Shown here piece by piece: positions 1 through 8,552 of a stretch of 64,000 bases of DNA (its first letter is position 1; each line of letters opens with the position of its first letter). The notes under the pieces were generated by a model that saw only the letters and a program-made list of their open reading frames with translations, ran no database searches and was not told where the DNA came from. Both the position numbers and the translations under genes were made by a program. This stretch comes from Winogradskyella sediminis (GTDB lineage Bacteria > Bacteroidota > Bacteroidia > Flavobacteriales > Flavobacteriaceae), in assembly GCF_003387355.1 (NCBI RefSeq), contig NZ_QUNH01000002.1, positions 1,059,986 through 1,123,985 of the forward strand, written 5' to 3'.

Positions 1-240
1 CTGACCTTTTGCAATTTTAAGGACAGCACCTTTTTTGATTTTATAGGTTTTTAAATCTATTTGGTGTACACCAGTGCCTTCCGTTACAATTAATAAAGCA
101 AAAAAAGAAATGCGATGTGGCTGATGTGGATTATGATTGGGATCTTTTTTTATCCTTGAAAATAATTCAGTTAATGGAATACACTCAATATCTGTAGATC
201 CTTCGCTACTCTTAAAAGCTATATTTGGATAATCATTCAT
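1..240 (-). CDS. AraC-type transcriptional regulator, N-terminal sensor domain (partial, runs off the window)
   Basis: The minus strand is open from an ATG at 240 to the first base of the window (80 codons). The peptide starts MNDYPNIAFKSSEG and contains PHRISFFALLIVTEGTG, the usual opening of the cupin-like effector domain of AraC-family regulators in Bacteroidota. The helix-turn-helix half would lie outside the window. It is read away from the redoxin lipoprotein genes; a hairpin with T-runs separates them. The ligand cannot be inferred. Moderately sure of the family, because only the first third is visible. Confidence 0.65.
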   Translation of the reverse strand, partial: MNDYPNIAFKSSEGSTDIECIPLTELFSRIKKDPNHNPHQPHRISFFALLIVTEGTGVHQIDLKTYKIKKGAVLKIAKGQ

Positions 241-330
241 TTGTAAATGACGACTTAATTTGAAATAAAAATAACAATTAAAAAGGAATAAGTTATAGGA
301 TAACGATGTATTTGGAGTATTCTCAAAACA

Positions 331-359
331 AAAAACAGCATCGATTGGATGCTGTTTTT
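331..359 (-). terminator. Rho-independent terminator downstream of the redoxin lipoprotein
   Basis: A perfect 12-bp inverted repeat (331-342 against 348-359, core AACAGCATC/GATGCTGTT) with a 5-base loop is flanked by A and T runs. On the minus strand it lies about 20 bases past the redoxin stop codon and ends in a T run, so it probably terminates the two-gene thioredoxin-fold unit. Confidence 0.75.
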
Positions 360-380
360 TTATCATTATAAGGAGTTACA

Positions 381-1148
381 TTATGCTTTGCTAGCTTTTA
401 CAGGGCAGCCTATCGCTTTTGTGAAATTTGGATTAGGTTGTTCTCCTTTTTCTAAAGCCTCAATGGCATCTTTAACATAGTTGACTTTTACATCTTCTGG
501 TGATTTAGCGTTGTCATCTATTGTACCAATGTACTGCACTTTTCGTTCAGCATCTAATAAAAAGACATGAGGTGTTCTTACGGCTCCATACTGAGGATAG
601 ATTTTTTGACCTTCGTCTACTAAGTAGGGAAATGTAAATCCTTTGTCTTTAGCACGTGCTTGCATAGCTTCATAGCCTTCTTTTTCGTTTTCAGGACTAT
701 TTGGATTAATAGCAATAACCGGATAACCTTTCGGCTCATATTCATTATGTAATGCAATTAAACGGTCTTCGTATAGTTTAGAAAACGGACATTCATTACA
801 AGTAAAGGTTACAATGTATCCTTTTGCATTTTCAAAATGATCTAAAGAGATCATAGAGCCGTCTACATTCTTTAGATTAAAGTTAGTAGCAACATCACCA
901 ATGTTATAACCGCCTATTTCTTCGAGTGTTTTGGTTTGTTCTGGGCTACCTCCTCTAGGTGGACCTTTTCTATCACCAGCATGTGGTGGTTCTTTGTGGT
1001 CTCCATTGTGAGGCGGACGCTCTCCTTTATGTTCTCTTTTTTGATTTTCAGCAGAAGATTCTCCTTGTTGATTTGCTTCATTTTTACATGATATAAGTAC
1101 ACTTGCGGATAAACCGATTATGGCGAATAATACACTAATTCTTCTCAT
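381..1148 (-). CDS. Redoxin / peroxiredoxin-like lipoprotein with a His-Gly-Pro repeat linker
   Basis: 255 residues. A lipoprotein signal ends at Cys21 (LIS-C-KNE), so the protein is probably anchored in the outer or inner membrane facing the periplasm. Residues about 38-71 form a hydrophilic linker built from three near-copies of a 9-residue unit (PPHNGDHKE, PPHAGDRKG, PPRGGSPEQ). The thioredoxin-fold domain follows from about residue 80, with a redox motif CNEC (C117, C120) followed by PFSKLYEDRL and a cis-Pro-type loop (RTPHVFLLD). This resembles the PRX-like redoxin family, which reduces peroxides or disulfides; the substrate is unknown. The gene lies 8 bases after the TlpA-like lipoprotein gene and is probably co-transcribed with it. 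Confidence 0.85.
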   Translation of the reverse strand: MRRISVLFAIIGLSASVLISCKNEANQQGESSAENQKREHKGERPPHNGDHKEPPHAGDRKGPPRGGSPEQTKTLEEIGGYNIGDVATNFNLKNVDGSMISLDHFENAKGYIVTFTCNECPFSKLYEDRLIALHNEYEPKGYPVIAINPNSPENEKEGYEAMQARAKDKGFTFPYLVDEGQKIYPQYGAVRTPHVFLLDAERKVQYIGTIDDNAKSPEDVKVNYVKDAIEALEKGEQPNPNFTKAIGCPVKASKA

Positions 1149-1156
1149 TTTTTATT

Positions 1157-1699
1157 TTAATTAAGTTTTTTGAATTGGTTTTCTATGTCTTCTAAATTTT
1201 CAAATGAACGCTCAAAAAACAAACGTTCATCTTTATTAAATATAATAGTAAATGGAATGGCACCAGACCAATTAGGATCTATTTTGTCTATCCAAGTATT
1301 AGAATCCGGATCATCCAATAGTACTACTTTTTGAGTTATATTTTTTTTCTTTAAAAAAGGTTTAAGTTTTGTCTCTATATCTTTTGGAAAATCTAAGCTT
1401 ACTAAAATAATTTCTACATCTGGGTGTTTAGCAGCTAAGGCTTCAATGTATGGTAATTCTTTAACACAAGGCGCACACCACATTGCCCAAAAATTGATGA
1501 GATACGTTGTATTAGAATCCGTGTAGAGTAGTGGTTCAAATTCACTAAAATCATACACTGGAATTTCTTGAGTAATATTGAGTTTTGTGGATTTTTTTTC
1601 TGCTACCTCAGGGGTGCTGTCTTTACAACTTATAAAAAAAATAAATGTCAAGACGACATATACTAGAGGGTTGAGAGTTTTGGTTTTTAAAATATTCAA
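1157..1699 (-). CDS. TlpA-like thioredoxin-fold lipoprotein
   Basis: 180 residues. The signal sequence ends in FFIS-C25, a lipoprotein processing site. The active site WCAPC (C75, C78) sits in a classical TlpA/thioredoxin context (LINFWAMWCAPCVKELPYIE), and GAIPFTIIF supplies the cis-proline. This family reduces or shuffles periplasmic disulfides, for example in cytochrome maturation. It is the first gene of a two-gene unit with the redoxin lipoprotein 8 bases downstream, which suggests that the two exchange electrons or respond to the same stress (inference). Confidence 0.88.
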   Translation of the reverse strand: MNILKTKTLNPLVYVVLTFIFFISCKDSTPEVAEKKSTKLNITQEIPVYDFSEFEPLLYTDSNTTYLINFWAMWCAPCVKELPYIEALAAKHPDVEIILVSLDFPKDIETKLKPFLKKKNITQKVVLLDDPDSNTWIDKIDPNWSGAIPFTIIFNKDERLFFERSFENLEDIENQFKKLN

Positions 1700-1771
1700 A
1701 ATGTATGGTTCAGTTAATTAAAGTTAGACTTTGTCGGTGACAAATGGTTTAATGTAAAAGTAAAAATTTCA

Positions 1772-2122
1772 TCAATTATACCAAACGGCATAACCTTCAC
1801 GTCGCAACTCTAGCGCAATTTGTTCTTCGGCTTTTAAAGCTTCAGCTCTTGTAACAAAAGGATCAATATGATTATAAAGACTTGGACGTAAATAGGTGCC
1901 ATATTTTTCAACAATGTTGGCCGATAATTTATAGCCATTTTTATTTCGATAGCCAGTTTTATGCTGTAAGAATCGCTCTTTAGGTGTTTTGCTAGTCATG
2001 CCAACATACAAACACTCTAAAACTCCATTAAACTGTGGATTAGCATTTCTAAATTTTGCGTTCTTGGTATATACACGCTTTGATAACTCTATAACATAAA
2101 TGGTGTAAAGCGTTTTCGCCAT
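1772..2122 (-). CDS. GIY-YIG-like small protein
   Basis: 116 residues, with no signal or membrane segment. An N-terminal strand YTIYVIEL is followed by CLYVGMTSKTPKERFLQHKTG (from residue 37), which looks like the Y-x-G-x-(S/T) core and following Arg of GIY-YIG nuclease domains. The tail EEQIALELRREGYAVWYN fits small stand-alone proteins of this type. GIY-YIG domains cut or repair DNA, but catalysis was not shown for this subfamily as far as I know. Function is inferred from the motif only. The gene lies next to the broken GNAT gene. Confidence 0.6.
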   Translation of the reverse strand: MAKTLYTIYVIELSKRVYTKNAKFRNANPQFNGVLECLYVGMTSKTPKERFLQHKTGYRNKNGYKLSANIVEKYGTYLRPSLYNHIDPFVTRAEALKAEEQIALELRREGYAVWYN

Positions 2123-2140
2123 GAATCTTTAATTTATTCC

Positions 2141-2600
2141 TTATAGGACTTCCGTTAACGTGCAAAAGTAATGCAGTAATTCTTCTTCATTATTTGGTAA
2201 TCGGCTTAGGCCATTTACACTAAACCCTAAGCCCTCTAATAGTTTTTTGGATCCTAAATTGGTGTTAAGAGTATAAGCACTTAAATCTGATAATCCATAA
2301 CTTTCTTTAGCCGCAACCATTAAACGCTGAGCAGCTTCAAAGGCATATCCTTTTCCTATAAAATTGGGTAGAAAAGCGAAACCTATATCAGGATCTTCAC
2401 GGTCTTCTCTATGATATAAACCACAAGTACCCAATTTAGTCTGATCTTAAATTTTTACAATAACATTGTTTCCATAGCCATATTTTTCCAACTGAGGAAG
2501 TGCCTTTTCATTAATTCTAAAACAAATGCTGCATCATCTTTATCAATTGGTCTGATAAGTAATCTTTCCGTTTTAAAATGTGGGTGAGTGAACAATGAAT
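2141..2600 (-). pseudogene. RimJ/RimL-type GNAT N-acetyltransferase, broken by a deletion and frameshifts
   Basis: The 3' part (2141-2434) encodes the acetyl-CoA-binding core and C-terminus of a GNAT enzyme (GTCGLYHREDREDPDIGFAF, then FIGKGYAFEAAQ). Upstream on the same strand, 2580-2509 encodes the family's typical N-terminus (HFKTERLLIRPIDKDDAAFV) in one frame, and about 2512-2450 encodes EKALPQLEKYGYGNNVIVKI in another, ending at a stop. Comparison with the family pattern indicates loss of roughly 20-30 codons after ELM, plus a second one-base shift just before DQTKLGTCG. No ATG is left at the 5' end. A 97-codon fragment is still open but lacks the N-terminal half of the fold. Confidence 0.85.
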
Positions 2601-2606
2601 GGTGGT

Positions 2607-3443
2607 TTATATTTTGAAATCTTTGGGTGTTAAACCTGTATTAAACTTAATATCGGTCCAATTTACATTAACCCATGGTGCGTCGCTGACATCGGCATTC
2701 CATGTTGAAAGTTTATATTTTCGTTTTGTAGGTATCTGTAGCCCTTCAATAGTTTCATAGTCTAAAACCATTAAGTTTGGAGTTTCCATCTTACCAAAAT
2801 CTGCCACAGTAAAAAGAAACTGATCTACTAAAGCAGTCTTTTTATTAATATATAATTGATAGATGTCTGTTGGCTTATTGTCTTTTGAATTAAACGTAAT
2901 TTTTACAATATCATAAGTTTTATTTTCAATGGTTTTCTCTTCAATATACTCATAATTTAGACCAGGATCTAATAATTTTTGAAACATGGTAAACCAATAA
3001 AAATTTGTAGGTCTGTTAAATGCTACTCTTTTTAAATAGGTATCATCTGTTAATACGTCTCCATTATGTTTTAACCAGTAGTTATATCCATCAAAGCCTT
3101 GTTCTATTAAGCCTTCTAAATTAGGTAATGTGCGCTCGTGTGTTTGATAAGCTCCATATGATAATTCACCGTCAAAAATATATTTTTCATTAGAACGATC
3201 CGTTTTTCCGTCTGGAGTTTGGTAGGTATATGTATAAGTTACATCTTTAAGTGCCCTGAGCGTATTATAATTTCCTGCATTTTGCACCATCTTATAGACT
3301 AACTCATGTCCTTTGTTTTCAAATTCTGGAGATAAGTTTTGCGTAACCTTACTCTTTTTCGTTTCAGGTTTTGTTTGGATGTCATTTTTACAAGAGACTA
3401 GAAGGAGTATTAAACTTAGGCTTGTGATAAAGGGATGTTTCAT
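2607..3443 (-). CDS. Conserved flavobacterial lipoprotein, possibly DUF6503-like
   Basis: 278 residues. The signal ends at LLVSC18, so this is a lipoprotein. The body is rich in beta strands with phrases such as GHELVYKMVQNAGNYNTLRALKD at residues 40-65 and FDGELSYGAYQTHERTLPNL. This kind of protein folds like LolA/LppX-type lipid-binding half-barrels, but no catalytic motif is visible and I do not know its role. It follows thrC by 35 bases on the same strand and may be read through from the threonine operon. The DUF assignment is from memory and uncertain. Confidence 0.7.
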   Translation of the reverse strand: MKHPFITSLSLILLLVSCKNDIQTKPETKKSKVTQNLSPEFENKGHELVYKMVQNAGNYNTLRALKDVTYTYTYQTPDGKTDRSNEKYIFDGELSYGAYQTHERTLPNLEGLIEQGFDGYNYWLKHNGDVLTDDTYLKRVAFNRPTNFYWFTMFQKLLDPGLNYEYIEEKTIENKTYDIVKITFNSKDNKPTDIYQLYINKKTALVDQFLFTVADFGKMETPNLMVLDYETIEGLQIPTKRKYKLSTWNADVSDAPWVNVNWTDIKFNTGLTPKDFKI

Positions 3444-3478
3444 TAATAGTATAATTATATGGGTTAAAATAACAGTCG

Positions 3479-4768
3479 TTAGCTTAGTAGAAAACCTTTC
3501 AGGTCGTCATAAGAATTAACAGCAATAGCTACTTTTTCTTTATGCATAACCGCTTCTATCTGTTCAGGTAAATCTACATTTTCTTTTATAACATCTTCAA
3601 CGACATCTAAAAATTTTGTAGGATGTGCGGTTTCTAAAAATACCACATGAGCTTCATTCTTTTTTAGGTAATCTTTAGCACCCAAATAACCTACAGCACC
3701 ATGTGGATCTGCTATATAATTATAATCGCTATAAAGCTCTAAAAGTGCAGCTTTTGTGTCTTCATCTGTATAGCTATATGACGAGAGATTTGCTTTAAGC
3801 GTATCAAAATCATTTTGATGAAGTTCTTGTATTCTAATAAAATTACTCGGATTACCAACATCCATGGCATTACTAATAGTTTGTACAGATGGTTTGGGTG
3901 TATACGTTTGAGAAAGCATATAATTTACAACCGTATCATTCGCGTTATTAGCGGCAATAAAATGTTTAATAGGTAAGCCTAATTTTTGAGCTACCATACC
4001 AGCACAAATATTTCCAAAATTTCCGCTAGGAACAGAAAAGACAAGGGCTTTGTTTCTAGATTTTAACTGTTTATATGCAAACATAAAATAGAAAAGTTGA
4101 GGTAACCAACGTGCAATATTGATTGAATTCGCCGACGTAAGTTGCATTTTGCTAGTTAGATCTGAATCCATAAATGCTTTTTTTACCATGTCTTGGCAAT
4201 CATCAAAAACACCATCAACTTCTAACGCCGTAATATTTTGACCAAGGGTAGTGAGTTGTTTTTCTTGTATATCACTAACTTTTCCGCTAGGATATAGAAT
4301 AACCACATTTACCCCTTTCACTCCTAAAAAACCATTAGCAACCGCACCTCCAGTATCTCCAGAAGTGGCGACTAAAACGGTAACATTCTTGGTGTTGGTT
4401 TTATTGAAATATCCCAAACAACGCGCCATGAAACGTGCACCAACATCTTTAAATGCCATTGTTGGGCCATGAAATAGTTCTAAAGTTGATATGTTTTCAC
4501 TCACGTCGACTATTGGAAAATCGAAACTTAACGTATCTTCTATAATTGTTTTAAGAACGTCTTCCGGAATCTCGGGAACTATAAATTGTTTTATGGCTTC
4601 GAAAGCTATTTCGGTGTTTGATTTGTCTTCAATGGTTTCAAAGAAGGAAGGCTCTAATGGTGTAATTGATTCAGGAAAATATAAACCTTTATCTGGCGCT
4701 AGTCCTCTTACAACGGCATCTTCGAAGGTTGTGTTAGGAGCTTTTTTGTTTAGTGAATAATAGTTCAT
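3479..4768 (-). CDS. thrC: Threonine synthase
   Basis: 429 residues, a normal length. A pyridoxal-phosphate enzyme that converts O-phosphohomoserine to threonine, the last step of the pathway. The N-terminus (MNYYSLNKKAPNTTFEDAV) and the PLP-lysine segment HGPTMAFKDVGARF with Lys107 are typical, as are the phosphate-binding SGDTGGA and the SGNFGN loop. The start codon overlaps the thrB stop by four bases (ATGA), so translation is coupled. It is the third gene of thrA-thrB-thrC. Confidence 0.97.
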   Translation of the reverse strand: MNYYSLNKKAPNTTFEDAVVRGLAPDKGLYFPESITPLEPSFFETIEDKSNTEIAFEAIKQFIVPEIPEDVLKTIIEDTLSFDFPIVDVSENISTLELFHGPTMAFKDVGARFMARCLGYFNKTNTKNVTVLVATSGDTGGAVANGFLGVKGVNVVILYPSGKVSDIQEKQLTTLGQNITALEVDGVFDDCQDMVKKAFMDSDLTSKMQLTSANSINIARWLPQLFYFMFAYKQLKSRNKALVFSVPSGNFGNICAGMVAQKLGLPIKHFIAANNANDTVVNYMLSQTYTPKPSVQTISNAMDVGNPSNFIRIQELHQNDFDTLKANLSSYSYTDEDTKAALLELYSDYNYIADPHGAVGYLGAKDYLKKNEAHVVFLETAHPTKFLDVVEDVIKENVDLPEQIEAVMHKEKVAIAVNSYDDLKGFLLS

Positions 4769-5691
4769 AATATTGTTTTTATACCTTCAGTGTTAATTTT
4801 AGAAACATAAGTTTCAAATGCAATATTTGTTTTCGCATAGACTTTTTTTATTGCCTTTTGGACTGATTTGGCAATATCTTCTCCCTTACTCAACATAAAA
4901 ATTGAAGGTCCAGAACCAGATATTGCACAACCTAATGCGCCTGCTTTCATGGCTGCGTTTTTAACGTCATCAAAATGTGGAATTAATTGTTTGCGATAAG
5001 GCTCAATGACCACATCGCATAATGCATCTTTAATTAGATCGTAGTTTGAAGTATGCAATGCATGGACCAAACTACCTACATTTGCCCATTGTATAATGGC
5101 ATTTTGCAAGAGAATTTCTTTGGGTAAAATTGCTCTAGATTCTGAAGTTTTAATTTCTATCTGTGGATGAATTAAAGTGACAAATAAATCTGATGGAGTA
5201 GGCAATTGCAAAATTTGCAATGGTGAGGCACTTTTTACCAGTGTAAATCCTCCAAATATAGCAGGCGCTAAATTATCTGCATGCTCGCACTTGCTCGCTA
5301 AAGCTTCCCCTTTCATGGCAAAGTGGGTGAGTTGTGTTTTATTTAATGGTTTTCCTAATAATTTGTTCATTCCAAAAACACTACCTGCTGCACTCGCAGA
5401 ACTGCTTCCAATACCACTACCAGGTTTTATATTTTTATAAATTTCAATTTCAAAACCACAATCTGGTTGTAGCGAATTGTACATAGCTAAAGCAGAAACT
5501 CCAGCAACATTTTGCTCGACTTCAAAAGGTAAATCATAACCTTCAATTGCAGTAATTTTAATTCCTTTTTGTTCGGTTTGTCTAATTACCATCTCATCTC
5601 CAATGGTATCCAGACAAAAACCTAAAACATCAAAACCACAAGCTACATTAGCCACAGTTGCCGGAGAAAATATTCTAATTTCTTTATTCAT
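4765..5691 (-). CDS. thrB: Homoserine kinase
   Basis: 308 residues from the ATG at 5691. A longer frame reaches 5775, but its first 28 residues only read through the 3' end of thrA; the family N-terminus is MNKEIRIFSPATVANVACGF. It is a GHMP-family kinase that phosphorylates homoserine with ATP. The ATP-binding glycine-rich motif KPGSGIGSSSAS is at residues 89-100, and the C-terminal GHMP motif GCAISGSGPSIF is present. It starts 4 bases after the thrA stop and overlaps thrC by 4 bases, a tightly coupled operon. Confidence 0.96.
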   Translation of the reverse strand: MNKEIRIFSPATVANVACGFDVLGFCLDTIGDEMVIRQTEQKGIKITAIEGYDLPFEVEQNVAGVSALAMYNSLQPDCGFEIEIYKNIKPGSGIGSSSASAAGSVFGMNKLLGKPLNKTQLTHFAMKGEALASKCEHADNLAPAIFGGFTLVKSASPLQILQLPTPSDLFVTLIHPQIEIKTSESRAILPKEILLQNAIIQWANVGSLVHALHTSNYDLIKDALCDVVIEPYRKQLIPHFDDVKNAAMKAGALGCAISGSGPSIFMLSKGEDIAKSVQKAIKKVYAKTNIAFETYVSKINTEGIKTIL

Positions 5692-5695
5692 TAAA

Positions 5696-8167
5696 TTAGT
5701 TATTAGCGATTCTAATAATATCAGCAAACAATCCAGAGGCTGTAACATCTGCACCTGCACCTGCACCTTTAACAATTAAAGGTTGTTCTGGGTAACGTTG
5801 GGTATAGAACATAACTATATTATCTTTTCCTTTTAAGTTATAAAACGGATGACCTTCAGGAATTTCTTTTAAACCCACTTTTGCTTTGCCATCATTAAGT
5901 TCAGCAACAAATTTTAGTTGGCAATTATTTTCTTGCGCAGATTTGAATAGGCTTTGGTAATAGCCTTCATCTTCTATTAGTGTTTTAAAGAAATCATCAA
6001 CCGTATTAGAGGTTATGGCATTTTCTGTTAAGAAACTATCACTCTCAAGTTCTGATAATTCTATATCAAGACCACTTTCTCGTGCTAAGATTAAAATTTT
6101 TCGAGCTACGTCAATACCGCTTAGATCTATTCTAGGATCTGGTTCTGTATAGCCTTCTTCTTGTGCTTGTTTTACAACATCGTAGAAAGTAGTATCTGCA
6201 TTAAAGTTATTAAATATAAAATTAAGACTTCCAGATAACACGGCTTGAATGGTGTTTACTTTATCGCCAGAGGTTATGAGGTTACTCAAGGTATCTAAAA
6301 CAGGTAAACCAGCACCAACATTAGTTTCAAATAAAAATGAGGCATTGTATTGTCTGGATAATGTTTTGAGCTCATTATAATATTCCATCTTACCAGAACA
6401 AGCAATTTTATTACATGCAACAACAGAAATACTTTGTTTTAAATAGTTACTGTAAATATTAGCTACGGCTTCATTTGCCGTGATATCGACAAAAACGGAA
6501 TTTCTTAAGTTTAGATTTTTAGCATGTTCAAAGAAGCCCTCTAAACTAGATTTTTCACCATTTTTAAGTTCGTGTTTCCAGTGGTTTAAGTTAATGCCTT
6601 CATCATCAACAATCATGGTTCTCGAATTTGATAAACCAGCAATTCTTAAATTGATTTTTAGATTGGCTTTTAAGTAAGCTTTTTGTTGTTTTATCTGTTC
6701 AATAAGTCGCTCTCCTACGTTACCTACACCTGTAATAAATAGGTTGATTTGCTTGGTCTTAATTTCAAAAAATTGCTCGTGCAAACTATTTAATGCTTTT
6801 TTTACATCATTTTTATGAATTACAGCCGAAATATTACGTTCGGATGCGCCTTGAGCGATTGCTCTAATATTAACATTATTTTTACCAAGTGTACTAAACA
6901 TTTTTCCACTAATACCTTGGTGGTTTTTCATTTTGTCACCTATAACTGCGATAATGGATAAGTTGGTCTCTACAACAATCGGATCTATTTTTTGTAGTGC
7001 TATTTCATATTCAAAAACGGTATCGATAGCGATTTTTGCACGCTCAGCGTCGCGATCAGATATACCAAAGCAAATGGTATGTTCTGAAGACGACTGTGTA
7101 ATCAAAATAATATTAATTTTCTCTTGCGCTAACGTTTCAAATAAACGTTTACTAAAACCCGGAACACCTACCATGCCATTACCTTGTAAGGTGAGTAAAG
7201 CGACATTATCGATATTACTAATGCCTTTTACCGGAGAATTTCCATTAGGAGCAATATTTTGGGTGATAGTTGTTCCGATAGCATTAGGATCTAATGTGTT
7301 TTTTATGACAATCGGAATTTTCTTTTTTAATACAGGCATTACGGTTGGAGGATATAATACTTTGGCACCAAAATGAGACAATTCAACAGCTTCTTGGTAA
7401 GATAACTCAACAATAGGAGAGGCTTGTTTTACTAATTTTGGATTGGTTGTAAACATACCACTTACATCGGTCCATATTTGTAATTCGTCAGCCTCCATTG
7501 CAGCTGCTATAATTGCAGCGGTGTAATCTGAACCTCCGCGACCTAATGTAGTAATGTCATTATTTACAGACTTAGACACAAATCCAGGCAAAAGAACAAT
7601 AGCGTTAGAATTTGAGTTAAAATACGATTGTATATTTGTATTTGTAATATCAAAATTGACTGTAGCATTGTTAAAGTTAGAATCTGTAATAATGAGCTCT
7701 TGAGAATTTTTTAAATCTGCATCTAAACCTCTTGATTTTAAGGTGTGATAAATGATCGTTGATGATAAAGTTTCACCAAAACTTAATAATTTGTCTTTGG
7801 TTTTTGGAGACAATTCATTGATGAGATAAATACCATCGAGAAGGCTTTTTAGATCATTTAATTTTTCAGTAATTAAATCAGACAAAACATCTTGCTGTTG
7901 CTGTGTAGCTGGGTTATCTGTGTTTAAAAATAAACCTTCAATGACACTATTATGAATTGACCAAATCGTATCATATTTTTGTTTGTAATCTATGTTTTTA
8001 TCGCAAGCTAAAGTGCCAGCTTCTAATAATTTATCTGTAATTCCGCCAACAGCAGAAACTACAACAGCTATAGGTGTTGTTTTAGATTGTTGGTCTAAAA
8101 TTGAAATGACTTTATTTATGTTTTCGGCTGAACCAACTGATGTTCCTCCAAATTTGAGAACTTTCAT
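5696..8167 (-). CDS. thrA: Bifunctional aspartokinase / homoserine dehydrogenase I
   Basis: 823 residues, the length of fused ThrA proteins. The aspartokinase domain opens with KFGGTSVGSAENI and contains LGRGGSDYTA. Two ACT regulatory domains follow (around residues 310-460, including ISGKMFSTLGKNNVNIRAIA). The homoserine dehydrogenase half begins near LFITGVGNVGERLIEQ (NAD(P)-binding Rossmann fold) and ends with the GAGAGADVTASGLFADI signature. It catalyses steps 1 and 3 of the aspartate pathway and feeds Thr, Met and Ile synthesis. It is preceded by a leader peptide at 8228-8329, which suggests control by amino-acid supply. Confidence 0.97.
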   Translation of the reverse strand: MKVLKFGGTSVGSAENINKVISILDQQSKTTPIAVVVSAVGGITDKLLEAGTLACDKNIDYKQKYDTIWSIHNSVIEGLFLNTDNPATQQQQDVLSDLITEKLNDLKSLLDGIYLINELSPKTKDKLLSFGETLSSTIIYHTLKSRGLDADLKNSQELIITDSNFNNATVNFDITNTNIQSYFNSNSNAIVLLPGFVSKSVNNDITTLGRGGSDYTAAIIAAAMEADELQIWTDVSGMFTTNPKLVKQASPIVELSYQEAVELSHFGAKVLYPPTVMPVLKKKIPIVIKNTLDPNAIGTTITQNIAPNGNSPVKGISNIDNVALLTLQGNGMVGVPGFSKRLFETLAQEKINIILITQSSSEHTICFGISDRDAERAKIAIDTVFEYEIALQKIDPIVVETNLSIIAVIGDKMKNHQGISGKMFSTLGKNNVNIRAIAQGASERNISAVIHKNDVKKALNSLHEQFFEIKTKQINLFITGVGNVGERLIEQIKQQKAYLKANLKINLRIAGLSNSRTMIVDDEGINLNHWKHELKNGEKSSLEGFFEHAKNLNLRNSVFVDITANEAVANIYSNYLKQSISVVACNKIACSGKMEYYNELKTLSRQYNASFLFETNVGAGLPVLDTLSNLITSGDKVNTIQAVLSGSLNFIFNNFNADTTFYDVVKQAQEEGYTEPDPRIDLSGIDVARKILILARESGLDIELSELESDSFLTENAITSNTVDDFFKTLIEDEGYYQSLFKSAQENNCQLKFVAELNDGKAKVGLKEIPEGHPFYNLKGKDNIVMFYTQRYPEQPLIVKGAGAGADVTASGLFADIIRIANN

Positions 8168-8194
8168 ATTATAAAAAATTTAAGAGAATAAAAA

Positions 8195-8208
8195 TGTCTG
8201 TATAGACA
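8195..8208 (-). promoter_or_regulatory. Weak hairpin with T-run between the leader peptide and thrA
   Basis: On the minus strand TGTCT-ATAC-AGACA (5-bp stem) is followed directly by five T residues. It sits between the leader stop codon and the thrA start, where an attenuation terminator would be expected. The stem is short, so its role is uncertain. Confidence 0.35.
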
Positions 8209-8227
8209 ATAAGGGACGGAGAGCATA

Positions 8228-8329
8228 TTATAAATTACCCCAAGGGGTAATACCTGTTGAAATAATAAACATAGACATGCACATAGACTGTGAAATAGAA
8301 ATGGCTGATATGTTAAATATTTTCTTCAT
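8228..8329 (-). CDS. Threonine-operon leader peptide (33 residues, Ile-rich with Met and Thr codons)
   Basis: The minus strand reads ATG at 8329 to TAA at 8228. The peptide opens MKKIFNISAISISQS, has Met at 16, 18 and 20, then FIISTGITPWGNL. Seven of 33 codons are Ile, four Met (with the start) and two Thr, which are the amino acids made from the thrA product line. It lies 60 bases upstream of thrA and is preceded by a TAnnTTTG promoter box. Its last codons overlap a perfect palindrome (8234-8251). The position and composition fit a translating-ribosome attenuation leader. No homology search was possible, so the peptide is a strong candidate rather than proven. Confidence 0.72.
   Translation of the reverse strand: MKKIFNISAISISQSMCMSMFIISTGITPWGNL
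8234..8251 (-). promoter_or_regulatory. GC-rich palindrome overlapping the end of the thr leader peptide
   Basis: ATTACCCC and GGGGTAAT form a perfect 8-bp inverted repeat with a 2-base centre, covering codons 27-32 of the leader peptide. It is the strongest stem in this AT-rich region. A ribosome stalled on the Ile/Thr codons just before it would stop it from forming. No T-run follows directly, so it may be an anti-terminator, a pause hairpin or a translation-control element. Confidence 0.55.
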
Positions 8330-8336
8330 TACATTT

Positions 8337-8344
8337 CAAATGTA
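8337..8344 (-). promoter_or_regulatory. Bacteroidota -7 promoter box for the thr operon
   Basis: TACATTTG on the minus strand matches TAnnTTTG exactly and lies 7 bases before the leader ATG. The nearest upstream TTG is 23 bases away, slightly long. If used, the transcript would begin only a few bases before the leader start codon. Confidence 0.55.
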
Positions 8345-8552
8345 TTATTTTTATAACAATAAAAAAACAATTCGTTTCTTTTTAGGGATTTGTTAAAAAT
8401 ACCGCTTCTTATTATTAAAAATGAAACAAAACTTGTTATTTTCAAAATCTTTTAAAACATTATATGTCAAATTCATAATTATAAGTTTTAAGTTGAGTAA
8501 AATTAAATTATGGAGGTCATATTTGCAGTTATAATAAAACACATAGTAATAC

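Noticed and set aside
914-1102. 62-codon ORF in another frame of the redoxin gene
   Set aside because: It lies wholly inside a clear lipoprotein gene, and its Lys/Glu-rich peptide mirrors the repetitive linker of the real frame.
6933-7376. 147-codon plus-strand ORF opposite thrA
   Set aside because: Antisense to a highly conserved enzyme gene; the peptide has no family-like pattern.
8168-8330. Lysine or other metabolite riboswitch upstream of thrA
   Set aside because: The space is mostly taken by the leader ORF and is too short and AT-rich for a known riboswitch fold; peptide attenuation explains it better.
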